Assembly: GCA_002245135.1 (NCBI GenBank)
Contig: NGBS01001163.1
Span: forward strand, 297,867-361,866
Source of the DNA: Proteromonas lacertae
Taxonomy: Eukaryota; Sar; Bigyra; Opalinata; Proteromonadidae
DNA length: 64,000 nt
Reading direction: 5' to 3'
The translations under genes were made by a program, and so were the position numbers. The notes under the pieces are model-generated. The model was not told where the DNA came from and did no database searches. It saw only the letters and a list, made by a program, of their open reading frames with translations. Shown here piece after piece: positions 10,301 to 21,512 of this stretch; the stretch's first letter is position 1, and each line of letters starts with the position of its first letter.

Positions 10301-13259
10301 TTGCAAATGGTGCATATATCGATCTACCTTCAAATAAATCAGGATGATTACATATCTTTCTCAATTGCATTAATATATTCATCATTGACATGAAATTACC
10401 TCCACTTATTGTATCTTTAGTAGCTCTTCTACTTATATAATCTTCATACAATTCACTTTGTCTTTTGGATAATTCACAAGTTACTAAATGATAATATTTC
10501 TTGGGCATTTGGCTTTCTACTTCGCTTTTAGTTCTTCTCAATATAAATGGTCTTATTACTGTATGTAATCTTTCTATTAAAGTTTTGTTATAACTTTCTT
10601 TACCTTCTACCATTTGTGTTAATGGATTACTAAACCAATATTTAAACTCATCTCTACTACGGAATAGTGCTGGCATTAGAAAGTGCATTAAAGACCATAA
10701 TTCCATTAAGGAATTCTGTAAAGGAGTTCCTGTTAATAACAATCTTCTTTTGCTATAAAATGATAATAAAGTTTGCCATCTTTGAGATTGATAATTCTTT
10801 ATATTATGAGCTTCATCTAATATCAAATAAAACCATTTCTTTCTTCTAAATATTAATGCATCTTGAACAACTAATTGATAAGATGTAATACACACATGAA
10901 ATGTATTTCCTTTATTCCATCCAATTCTTTTATTTTTTCTTTCATTCGCTGATCCATAATATGTTAAAATATGAAAACCTGGAGCCCATCGTTTAAACTC
11001 CATTTCCCAATTGATCAATGTTGATGTTGGTACAATAATCAAATGAGGTCCCCAAATTCCTCTTGCACAAGCCAAATGTGATAATAATGCTATTGTTTGT
11101 AGTGTTTTACCTAATCCCATTTCATCGGCTAATATTCCACTCATTCCTCGATCATATAAAGACACTAACCAATCCATTCCTTCCTTTTGATAAGGTCTCA
11201 TTGTGAGTGATTTTACTAGTAAATAAGGAATTGGATTGTCTTGTACAGGAACTATTATTATTATTATGATAAATATAATAATAATATATACATTTTTGTA
11301 ATTCACTCAAGTCTATTGGTGTTTCTTCTTCTTCCTTTACTGTTTCTTCTTCTTCTTTTTCTTCCTCATCATCTTCATCATTTTCATTGTTATTTTCATC
11401 ATCATTGTCTTCTTCATTATCATCATTATCTTCATCATTTGTCTTACCTACTTCAGGTTCTTCTTCTTCTTCATTATTATCATTATTATTCTCTTTTTCT
11501 TCTTCTTCCATTTTTTCATTTTTTGTTGTTTTAGATGGTGATTTAGTCTTAGACTTTGATATTGATTCTTTTTCTTCTTCCATTTCTTCTTCCATTTCAT
11601 TGTTATTATTATCACTTTCTTCACTATTACTCACTTCATAATCTTCATCTGATTCTTCTTTCTTTACTCTCTTTCTCGATCCCTTTAATGAAGATGCTTT
11701 TCGTTTAGATGTAGCTTTCTTTTTTGGAGATTCTGTTCTTTCATTATCAACAATTGATTTTTCTTCTTTCACAGTTATTTCTTCTTTCATTTCTTCTTTC
11801 TGTGGTGATTTTGAGCTTCTCTTTATTCTGGGTGATTTTCTTCTACTACTAGCTGGTGATTTCTTTCTATTTGGAGTCTTAAATTCTTCTAATACCTCTT
11901 CTTCTTCTTCTTCTTTCTTTTCTTCTTCTTCAATTGGTTTTTCTTCTTTTTCTTTATCTTCATTATTATTAATTTCTATTTCTGTTGTTTTTATTCTCTT
12001 TACTGGTGGAGGTGATATTGATGAAGATTCAGATACATTACTATTTCTTAATCTAGATGATCTTCTTAATTGGACTATATAATATAATAATAGATATTAA
12101 TAGATATTAATACTTGATCCTATTGTTGTAGTAGTTTTCTTCTTCTTCTTTAATCTTCTTTTAGATCTTCTTCTACCACCATATTCTTCATCATCATCAT
12201 CTTCATCTTCACTATCTTCATCTTCTTCTTCCTCCTCATCTTCTTCTTCATATTTATCATCTATATATATATCTTCATCAACCTTTTTTTTAGTTATTTC
12301 TTTTGCTTTATTACTCACAGGAGGAGGTAATTCTTCTTTAACTATAATCTTTTCTTCTTTCATTATAATTTCTTTTACATCTTTCACATTCACCTCTTTT
12401 TCTGTTTCTGTTTCTTTTTTCTCTTCTTCCACTTCTTCCACTTCTTTATTCACTTCTTTATTCTTCTTTCCTCTTTTCAATGTATTTCTTTTACCACTGT
12501 TCCTTTTGTTATTGTTATTCTTTTTATTCTTTGTATTTCTTATTGGAGTTGATTCCGCTGTGCTTAATTCTGTTGTTGTTTCATCATTATCACCATTTGG
12601 TGTCTCTAATACTGCCGGTGTTGTTGTATCTGTAGCAAATTGACTATCTGTATCTCCATTATCTATTAGATTCTTATTTAATGGATTGTTCTTCAATCCT
12701 TTTACCATTTCTAATGCGTATTTCTCTGTTTGTGCTACCATGAATTTCAGATGTTTATCCATTGTCAGTTTTTGTCTATTGAATATTTTTCTATTCAATA
12801 TATATTACAAAGAATTGATTTAATACCTAACAAATTTGTATTCTATAATTTGATCTATTTTCTTCCAGTATCCTTTGACTAGTTTAGATACATCATGCGC
12901 TTTTTTAATTCTATCTCTCACTAGTTCCTTATTATTTCGATCTCTTTCAGTCTTCTTTCTTTCGAAATGATGTTCCAAACTCTTCACTACTTTCTTTGCC
13001 CTATTCTGTTTAATTTTAAATTCTTCATCAAAATCATTTGCCATCCACTTCATTTCTGCTAATAAAAAATCCCAATGTGTCTATATTCAATCTAAAAGCA
13101 AAATTATACTTTAGGAGGCTCTTTGCTAGGCAAAACCTGCTCCCTTATAATTTTCTCTTGAGAATCGGCTATTAATTTTTTCAGTATCTTCTTTTTTTCG
13201 ATGAATGGCTCATTTGAAGGCGGATTAATACCAAATGAAAACAAAATATCAGAAAACAT
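7365..13259 (-). CDS. SWR1/SRCAP-type chromatin remodeller with C-terminal WW, F-box-like and beta-helix regions
   Basis: The five exons are 13259-13110, 13080-12827, 12790-12114, 12074-11292 and 11251-7365, with introns of 29, 36, 39 and 40 nt. They give 1916 residues. An HSA domain (about 51-134, starting THWDFLLAEMKWMANDF) and RQKLTMDKHLKF...QTEKYA match SRCAP/Swr1 and should bind actin-related subunits. An acidic/Lys-rich histone-binding-like stretch follows. The Snf2 ATPase has DEMGLGKT (about 665-672), DEAH, the long SWR1-type insertion after CNHPDLF, and a second lobe with DRAHRIGQTRD. The family role is ATP-dependent H2A.Z deposition. Past the usual VEDEGDVAA and LPKIQQYSL segments come a WW domain (about 1574-1603), an F-box-like helical stretch starting LPNEVMKTVYSYL (about 1619), and right-handed beta-helix repeats (about 1686-1880) like those of FBXO10/11. 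Exon 5 runs uninterrupted from ATPase through beta-helix. Confidence 0.9.
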
Positions 13260-13485
13260 TAATAAAAAACAAAAATTAAAAATCTGACTTGAAAAAGCTT
13301 GATCTATCCCGCCTTTTTATCTTTTTTTTTATAAAATAAACTAATGACATATATATGAAATTAAGATTATAAATGTGCATATTAATTACAATAAGAGCAT
13401 AAACAGCAATACAAACAGAGAATAATGAAAAAAGTATATATTTGGAATTAAAAAACAACACAAAAATCAAATAAATAAAAACAGA
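13260..13485. other. Intergenic gap between SWR1-type and uL3m genes
   Basis: This 226-base AT-rich stretch separates the uL3m stop from the SWR1-type start; both genes are on the minus strand. It probably holds the uL3m terminator and the SWR1 promoter. No conserved motif is visible. Confidence 0.4.
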
Positions 13486-14603
13486 TTATGAATCATAATA
13501 CCATTTATATGGATCTTGAGACGAAACTGGAGCAACAAGTTCATTTTCATTTGGTAATTCTGTTTTACTCCACGTAGGAAAGGGAGGTGGAATTTTAAAT
13601 CTATTCTTATAACTATCTACAATTGTAACATATTCACCTTTATTTCCAGGTATACTTCCCTTCACATAAATCAAATTTCTAATTGGCTCTAATTTCATCA
13701 CTTCCAATGCTTCAGATACAGCATGATGCCCACCCATTCTACCAGGCATTTTCTTACCAGGAAATACTCTCGAAGCATTTTCTCTTTGCCCAATGCTTCC
13801 ACCATGTCTGTGTTTTAATGTTGTACCATGTGTTGCAGGCATTCCATGAAATCCATGTCGTTTCATCACTCCTTGAAATCCTTTACCTTTTGTTATTCCT
13901 CCAATATCTACCATTTGACCTGGTACAAAGTGAAGACAACTGATTGTTGTTCCTATTTATGTAGATCGTATTATACTTCTCCCAAGTAAATGTTTAGAAA
14001 GGGGAAACCTGAGATAGATCAGTAGTAGTTTAATATATAGAATAGAATATATAAGTAATATTTTTTGTTTTAAGAAATATCACTTTTTGTTCGAAATTTA
14101 TAATATTCTAATAATTGTTTCTTTATGTATTTTTTATAGCAATAAGAATAGAATGTGTATATAGATATATACCTATTGGAAGTACTGCATCTTCAGTTAT
14201 ACGAAATTCAAATAGTTTTCTTTTCGGTTCAACTCCAGCTTTTTCAAAATGACCTAATTGTGGTCTAGGTACATTTTTGATTTTAACAGCTCCTGTACCT
14301 AGTTGTAGTGCATTATATCCATAATCTTCCTTTGTTTTTATTTGAATTACTTGACAGTTATCAATCTGAATATATAAATATATAAATATCATACTTGAAT
14401 CACAGTACATGGTATTCTCTTGCCCCATCTATCCCATATTGGAAGCATTCCAATTTTTAATCCGATTGCACCTGTTCTTCTTGATTCAGTTGTCCAAACA
14501 GAAGAGGAGGTTGAAAAATTGCTTATATTGCTATAACATAGTACATCTATTAATAATAATACTGAAAAATTGAAAGTGATTTTGTCAATCGCAAGAAATT
14601 CAT
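13486..14603 (-). CDS. MRPL3: Mitochondrial large-subunit ribosomal protein uL3m (bacterial L3 type)
   Basis: The four exons are 14603-14563, 14530-14395, 14365-14173 and 13952-13486, with introns of 32, 29 and 219 nt. They give 278 residues. The protein is bacterial-type L3, not cytosolic L3: RRTGAIGLKIGMLPIWD, CQVIQIKTKEDYGYNALQLG, HFVPGQMVDIGGITKGKGFQ, the GVMKRHGFHG...THGTTLKHRHGGSIGQ core and GKKMPGRMGG. The N-terminus (MNFLRLTKSLSIF..., Ser/Thr-rich up to SVWTTESRRTG) looks like a mitochondrial targeting sequence. Exon 1 is only 41 nt and was chosen because it gives this presequence in frame. uL3 binds 23S-type rRNA near the peptidyl-transferase centre. Confidence 0.92.
13953..14172 (-). 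other. Unusually long intron in the uL3m gene
   Basis: At about 220 nt this intron is several times longer than almost every other intron in the window. It holds a somewhat G+C-richer segment on the minus strand (about 13980-14030, including CTATCTCAGGTTTCCCCTTT). A box C-like GTGATAT and a later CTGA are present, but no convincing terminal stem is visible. It could host a small nucleolar RNA; the evidence is weak. Confidence 0.3.
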
Positions 14604-14979
14604 AAATATTATAAAATTAAGCTTGAATAGAGTTTGATATTATTTATTCAAATTACTAAACAAATAAAGTATTAATAACTATTAGTACATTTATTTTATC
14701 ATTATTATCAGTTTGTAAATTAGATTTTGTAATATTGTAAATGATTATAATAGACAATGTGATAGATATGAAGGTGATGGAGATATAGTATATGCTTTTA
14801 ATGTATTTGCATCAATATGATGTATAAATAATACTATAACAATCTCAAATAATACCATACAAATGAAACATGAACTATATACTATTTCTATTATATCTCA
14901 ACCACACAAACAAAGAAATAAAGAATATTATTTTAAAAATTACATATATATAGTGGTTTTATGTAATATGAGGTAGATT

Positions 14980-15816
14980 TTATGTTTTATATACTATATA
15001 CTGTAGTTTTCGCTTCAATAAACAATAGCTACATGTTCTCTGTAATCGATTATTTCGAATATTAACAAATCTGTAACAATTCTTTCTCTTTTTACACCTT
15101 GAACAAACCATTGTGTTTGGTGAATATCTTGTAATTTCTTTTTCCCAATCACTTAATTGATACACTTCAATCTCTTTTGAACAGTTAAGACAAACATATT
15201 TGCTGTTCTTTCGTAATGCAAAACAATTGTATAAATCAACTATCTTTTGACACTTACAACATTTCACTTTCTTCTCACAATTCTTGTGAGCTATCGCTAA
15301 TATGTCTTGGAATGCACTGGATGATATATTCGCAAATTCATCTTTACCTCCATTTACTATTATATCATTAGATCCCATCATTATATTTTGACCTTCGAAA
15401 TTTCCTTGTTGTTCTTTCACCATTGGTAGTAATGGTAAATTCTGTTGGGGATTCAGTGTTGGAGTAGGAATCATTTGATTATATCCACCACCATTACTCA
15501 AAGCAGTTAGATATTGGAATAATAAAGTCGTATTCAGTTGGTTATAGTCAGGGATATTCGTTATACCACATACACTGAGTGGACTTACATTTCCTTCAGC
15601 ATTTGTAGGCGTTATTGGCTGAAATGGAGCTATTAAAATTAGAATAAAATATCAATTATATATAAGTTATAATCGTTATTAATATATACTTGTATTGTGA
15701 ATTATTAAGGAATCGGAAGAAAGAGGATGAGTAACTGCTGTAAAGCTACTATGGAATATTTCTGGCTTTGGCTTTATAATCATGTTGGGAGTACATAGAC
15801 CAGATAAACTGTTCAT
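14980..15816 (-). CDS. Protein with two tandem CxxC/CxxC zinc-binding modules, function unknown
   Basis: Exons 15816-15690 and 15629-14980 (60-nt intron) give 258 residues. The N-terminal 150 residues are Pro/Asn/Ser-rich and probably disordered. The C-terminal 100 hold four CxxC pairs at about 166/169, 189/192, 218/221 and 242/245. These form two modules with nearly equal spacing (19 and 20 residues), the second having KKRKNCYRF and RTCSYC. The layout resembles short treble-clef or zinc-ribbon modules that bind nucleic acid or protein, but I recognise no named family. The gene is divergent from the methyltransferase gene upstream. Confidence 0.7.
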
Positions 15817-16722
15817 AACAAAAATAATAATGAATAGCTGTGAAAATGTTCCGTTATTTTGTTTTTGATAATCAAAGCATTTTTTAAATGGATGAGTTTG
15901 AGATTTGAAAAACTTGTCGATTAGTTTTAATATAGTCTATACCTTACTAACACATCTACAACTGAAATAATTATTTTACATAGGTCTAATCCATTTGTTT
16001 CATTACATTTAAAATTAAGGTTCATTTTATTTGTACATTATATTACTATAATTATGAAATAATAACATTATTGTAATGAGCAAAAAATATATTATCTACT
16101 TTGTGAATATGATTGTCTGATAACTCTTCATTGTACAATTAGATGATTTACTCTCAATGAGCATTATAACATAGATTTAGCTTTGTATTACTAGAATATA
16201 ATCTAATGGATGATTTATATCGATTTTAATTTTGTGATGCAAAATGACCATAAAGAAGGTAATTTTGTGAAGGATTACTATTCTTGATAGATTATTGCAG
16301 CGCTTACATATCCGAGGCTGTTGTTTTTATGTGTATTAATGTTATGATAGAAAAAACACAATTGTGATTCATAAACATATTGACTATATCTCTATTTTCA
16401 TGAACTGTATGATTTTTATTCTGATGCTACATATTGATATAACTACTGCTTTTCGACTCAAGTCTTTCTATTCTGCTATAATTAACTTTTACATTCATTT
16501 ATACCACTAAAATGATCACCTCTAAAAATATAACGCAAAATAAGATGAAGTAACTTTATTTCTCAAAAGAATAACTAAAAACACATATTTATGTCCTTTG
16601 TGATAAATTCCAATATTGATTTAATAAATGAATGAATGCAAAAAATAGGCCATCTATTTTGCTCATTCATAACTCTTTCTTAATCTAATTACAATAATTA
16701 TAGCCGTTTTAACAATTCAAAA
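15817..16722. other. Divergent intergenic region
   Basis: A 906-base AT-rich spacer separates two divergent starts, so it probably carries both promoters. I see no conserved repeat, RNA gene or coding sequence in it. Confidence 0.4.
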
Positions 16723-17832
16723 ATGTCATTTTTCTCATACCAGCATGACTTATATCATGAAGTAAACTTTGAAATGATAAGAGATCGTGAGTTATATATG
16801 ATTTATTTTGTTTGTTCACATCAACCTATGTTCCTTATAAAGAATCTTCTATACACTGTAGATGGTATGTGTGATACAGAAATACAATCAAAGTTCGCAA
16901 ATATTGTATGTGGATATAATAATTATAATAATAGTTTTCTATTTTTATAAATAAACAGAATTATTTATTTGATACACCATATCTTAAACAATTTTTTCAA
17001 GTTTACATGGAAAGCATTGAAAGTCAAAATATAGTACAATAAATGAATATCATATTTAGGAAGTAACAGATGAAATAGCAGAATTATTTTATCAAATACT
17101 TAGAAAATCTAAAGAAGTAGACCTATATATTATAGAAATATATCCAATAATAGAATACAATGTTCCAATAGTATTAACTACTACTACAGAGTGTAATCAT
17201 GTTGGATTAAAGATTTGGGAATCATCTCATATTCTAAATGAATATATTCTACAACACTCATCTTTATTTGAAAATAAAGTAGTTTTAGAATTAGGGTCAG
17301 GTGTAGGTATTAGTGGAATAGCATTAGCGTTGTATGTAAAATGTAAACAAGTTTTATTAAGTGATTATGATGATGAGATTATCAATAACATGATTAATAA
17401 TGCATTATTGAGTAATTAATTTATATTATATTTGTATATAGATAAAGATAATTTAAAAAGTCCAATTAAAGCTATTAAATTAGATTGGTTTAATTATACA
17501 ACAGAACAAATAGAATTGTTAGGAAAAATTGATGTAGTAATTGGAGCAGATATTGTATTTATTTTTCTTATATATTCTAATAGACTTATGATGTTGATTT
17601 AATAGTAGGATTAGTTCCTTTATTAGCTGAACTTGCTAAGAAGATAGATAATATTGTTTTGGTTGCAACAATTAGAAATGAAGATACATTTCAATATTTA
17701 CTAGATTTGTGTATAAAGTATAATTTAGAGGTTGATCAAGAATTATTTGATGTTGCTAAACTAGAATATTTCCCTTATATATGCATTTTAGATTCATTGA
17801 AGTTTAAAATACTCAATTTTGCACTTAATTAG
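16723..17832 (+). CDS. EEF2KMT/FAM86-like protein-lysine methyltransferase
   Basis: The five exons are 16723-16905, 16959-17033, 17060-17411, 17442-17554 and 17584-17832, with introns of 53, 26, 30 and 29 nt. They give 323 residues. The N-terminal YLKQFFQVYMESI segment resembles the FAM86 N-domain. The class I SAM-binding motif is VVLELGSGVGISG (about 160-172), then LLSDYDDE, LDWFNY and the post-motif GADITYDVDLIVGLVPLL, followed by IRNEDTFQYLL, as in EEF2KMT. The family trimethylates a lysine of elongation factor 2; METTL21/22 relatives modify other proteins. The 26-nt intron is among the shortest here. Confidence 0.82.
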
Positions 17833-18220
17833 AAATTAGATTTTTAAAAATGTGTTATTTTTGTTTTTTGTAATAAAAATATATTTCACAGCTGAGAATG
17901 CAATATTAAATGAAATGAATATATTATTGTTGATAATCAAAGAAAAGAAATAATTGAACATTATTTTTATTTTTAGAATGATTATTTTATTACTAGCTAA
18001 TTATAGTTTAAAATTGCTGATAGCATAAAACAATTGTAAATAACTAATACATAAAACTAGTTAATTTAGGTAATAATTGAATATAATAATGAGTATTAGA
18101 CAATAAAAAATACATCAATCGATTTCTCTATTTATGCTGGGCTCATATATGCCCTTAGTTTGACTTTCTGATCATAATCGAAATCTAATTTTCTTAAAAA
18201 AATTCAAAAAACAATGATAG

Positions 18221-18272
18221 ATAGGATGGTCACCATACTGTGTGATATGACAACATATGGTGACCATCCTAT
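18221..18272. repeat. Perfect 17-bp inverted repeat (hairpin)
   Basis: Arms ATAGGATGGTCACCATA (18221-18237) and its exact reverse complement (18256-18272) enclose 18 bases. It lies in the otherwise featureless 17833-18448 spacer, between convergent genes. It could be a terminator-like structure, a miniature element or a protein-binding palindrome. Confidence 0.7.
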
Positions 18273-18448
18273 GTAATAAAAAACAAAACAAAAAAAATGG
18301 AGTTCAAGTCAAATCTCGAAACGCATCTATTTTTCTATTATTGAAATTTCTTATAAGACTTGTTATAATGCTAATTAATTATGCAAATTATGAAAACAAC
18401 ACTCCCACACAAACACAATCAATCATTTGAACCAATTAGGACCAGAGA

Positions 18449-18989
18449 TTAATACTCATTTTGGTACTCTGGCTCCTCATCATCATCATCTACTATAAAT
18501 TGTGAGAAGTTATCATCATCATCTTCCTCTGTAGCACTATCTTCTTGTTTTTGGTTTTTGGTTGAAATGTTTTTTTGATTTATTTTCTTTCTTTTAAATC
18601 TTGGAGTTTTAGATGTACTGCACTTTCTTTTTGTCGATACCACCTTTAACAACTTGTTGTTGTCATCATCATCATCATCATCCAGATTATCAAACAACGA
18701 TGCTACAGAGACTTTACTACTTACCATACTTTCAGCAGTACTTCTGTAAACTATATCTCCTTTCGAATTCTTGTTTTCTTCTTTTTCGCATTTTGCTAAA
18801 TCGTTGTCACCGAAATGTATGATATACATACAAGTCAGTTCTATCATATCCTCCATTGCATGGTCAAGCATACGATCATACTATTGATTCAAAATAGAAA
18901 TTTATATTAATTGGATATACGATGCTTTTGTCCAGATCCTCTTTATACATGATATTACATAGCAGGACAGACATCAACACTCTGGACAT
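18449..18989 (-). CDS. Small acidic-tailed protein, unknown family (inverted partner at 26497-26649)
   Basis: Exons 18989-18921 and 18880-18449 (40-nt intron) give 166 residues. The N-terminus (MSRVLMSVLL...) and YDRMLDHAMEDM region is the conserved part. The rest is low complexity, with Asp runs, a basic KRK patch and an acidic C-terminus suggestive of a nuclear protein. The start was set at 18989 because homology with the inverted copy begins exactly at this ATG. An open frame continues upstream (about 19070) with RFSTWYKRFTEIEKIDDRHE, so the true N-terminus may be longer. No function is recognised. It adjoins the Polinton-like element and may belong to it. Confidence 0.55.
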
Positions 18990-19346
18990 TTTTAACCTTT
19001 CATGACGATCATCAATCTTTTCAATTTCTGTGAATCTTTTGTACCATGTACTGAAACGCCTTATACTGAAGTTACCATTCCAGCTATAGACATATAATAA
19101 TATAATATACCTAAAATTTTATATATGCTCGGATTTGGATTATTAATGAAGCTGTTTTTGTATAGTATCTTCCAGTTGCTCATAATAAGTGAATTGAAAG
19201 GGAAATAACGTTGAACAATGAACAAATGTTATATGTATATATGAAACGGATATATATATATTTTTAAATGTTGCTATAAAGACATATAACTCTATTAATT
19301 TAGATAATAATCATAATGAAATGAATTTCATTATTACTTTTGTTTT

Positions 19347-20648
19347 TTGTTTTTGGACCATATGTTTAGCACTAATAGTTACGATCCACATTTATACAGC
19401 TCATATAGCAACCAGAACCCATATCCTGTCAAACCGTTACCTACAAATGGTAACTTATCACTTGCAACATATATTAACCATGGAGCACCGAATATTACAC
19501 ATCCAACAAGAGAGGCTTCGTATGAAGACCAAATGTCAAACCAAATTGCCCAATATCGATCACGCTTAGATGAACTATATAAAAAATATTATTACCTTAA
19601 TGAAAATGAATTTATCAAAATGACACAACATTTGTCTAGTATAAATGATATAGCTCCACCACCAGATGTAGTACGTGAATACTTAAGGAGACAACCTGGA
19701 AAACAAATTGTCGATTTCAAATATAAAAAAAATAATCCATTCGCAACTATCAAAAAGCCTGGGTACTTCCAAATGGATATAGTGTTTTTCTTACCTGATA
19801 TGGAACATTTGTATTTTATCGAAATGAATTCAAGAAAAGTATGGGCAATATTTATGCCTAATAAATATGGTGATATTACATTGGATGCATTTCAGAAGTG
19901 GTATTATGAAACAGATGCCTATGGAAACAAAACACATAAAAATGTGGTAAGTATCCTATCAGATGCTGATGCTAGTTTTTCAAATATCAAGAAGTTATGT
20001 GATGCTGAAGGAATATCATATTTTCAAAAAGATGGTTCAGAGCATAAAATAGAGTCATTATTGGATAGATCAGTGAGTGTGATAAAAAGATTGTTGTACA
20101 AACACTTGGTGGATCTGGGATATGATGCACCTACATATATGGCAGATATTGATCACAATGATAAGCATATTATACCAGATATGAATTATAAATTAAAACT
20201 CGATAGTATAATACAGGAAGTGATAGATGACTATAACAACAAGCCATTACCAGGAATTAAAGGATATACCCCAAATGAGGTATTCCATAGTTCAGAATTA
20301 CAAAAACAAATATTACAAAAATCAATTAACTACAACTTAAAGAATTATGAAAAATTGGACCATACTGGTCAAAATTTCGAAGTAGGTGATTTGGTGAGAT
20401 TCAAAGAGAGAAGACGTAAAATGGATAAGAACATATACTGGTCAGACAATGTATATAAGATAATCAAGAAAAATCGATATTCATACAATTTAGGTGATAT
20501 CAATGGGAATGACATTCAAGGTTTTTCATTAATTCGATTCAAACACTATGAGTTGCAGTTAGTGAGAAAAGATGATGCACCAACCACATGGTTTAGAAAA
20601 ATACTGGAGAGACCCAAGAGAAAGAAGGGAGACAAATCAATATTGTAA
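19347..20648 (+). CDS. Polinton-type integrase (element 1)
   Basis: A 433-residue frame with a retroviral-type rve core (beginning near GYFQMDIVFFLP), the GIKGYTPNEV motif shared with element 2, and a C-terminal VGDLVRFKERR SH3/chromo-like region. The family inserts the element into host DNA. It looks whole. Confidence 0.85.
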   Translation: MFLDHMFSTNSYDPHLYSSYSNQNPYPVKPLPTNGNLSLATYINHGAPNITHPTREASYEDQMSNQIAQYRSRLDELYKKYYYLNENEFIKMTQHLSSINDIAPPPDVVREYLRRQPGKQIVDFKYKKNNPFATIKKPGYFQMDIVFFLPDMEHLYFIEMNSRKVWAIFMPNKYGDITLDAFQKWYYETDAYGNKTHKNVVSILSDADASFSNIKKLCDAEGISYFQKDGSEHKIESLLDRSVSVIKRLLYKHLVDLGYDAPTYMADIDHNDKHIIPDMNYKLKLDSIIQEVIDDYNNKPLPGIKGYTPNEVFHSSELQKQILQKSINYNLKNYEKLDHTGQNFEVGDLVRFKERRRKMDKNIYWSDNVYKIIKKNRYSYNLGDINGNDIQGFSLIRFKHYELQLVRKDDAPTTWFRKILERPKRKKGDKSIL

Positions 20649-20889
20649 CGAATAAATTTCTATTATGCTATATATTGTATATGTTGTTTTATTATTATTG
20701 GGCATTGGATAGACTAGCTACGATGAGGGCTGCGTTTCTAATTTATAATTATTTATTTATTTATTTATTAAATTAATTTCACAAGGAATTTATGGAAGTT
20801 TAATAATTTCTACTTGGATGTGTGTTGTTTAATATTGCGCCATTGAAATTCGGCTTGAATCATCCTGGCACGGTATATCTAAATGCCCT

Positions 20890-21468
20890 TTTTTTATTTA
20901 ATTGGGATCTGATAGACTGTGCAAGGAAAAAAGAGTCATGCAGCTGGCATTAGTGGTTCGATTCCTAGCACAGACTATTAGTAATCCCATTTTTTTTAAT
21001 TTCTTTATTTTAAAAATATTTTATTATACATATACATATAGTATATTCTATTTTTTATATATGCTTACACTACCACCACAGATTGAATATAAATTACCAG
21101 AACTTGAATCCAAGGTAACAAAGAAATATCATTTAAGTGGTCCAGACATATACTTAGATTTGTATAGCCTACAATTCCTTATATTTTTTTATCATCGAAA
21201 ACCTATATACTAATGGTATTTTGAGTTAACACACAAAATGATTAACATGATCATGAGTCAACGTTTGATATTAGTGTTTGTAGGTCCTTGTGACTTAGGA
21301 GATAGAGATAGACCCAAAGTTACATACACACCAACAATGAAAAAAGTAATCATTAGAATGCCACAAAGATGTTTTAATGGCAAGATGCCAATATTTTTCA
21401 AATGTAGTCATATGGATTTAGAGATGATAGAATATATTGAAACTCATACAATATTTCACCACACATAA
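20890..21468 (+). other. Uncharacterised small frames inside element 1
   Basis: Short open frames include one starting LTLPPQIEYKLPELE and one starting MINMIMSQRL. No known Polinton part is recognised. They may be remnants of an element-encoded gene. The stretch 20649-20889 is AT-rich with nothing supportable. Confidence 0.3.
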
Positions 21469-21512
21469 AATAATTAAAAAAATAATTAAGTAATAATTAT
21501 ATATATTATATA

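Noticed and set aside
11241-11641. Plus-strand Leu/Ser-rich frames
   Set aside because: They are antisense shadows of the Glu/Lys-rich segment of the SWR1-type gene.
13276-13470. Small hydrophobic minus-strand frame
   Set aside because: It lies in AT-rich spacer between two well-supported genes, with no homology and composition typical of chance frames.
20903-20980. tRNA-like stretch containing GGTTCGATTCC
   Set aside because: The T-loop-like motif lacks a matching T-stem, and the flanking CTGTGC/GCACAG pairing leaves only about 44 bases, too few for D, anticodon and T arms.
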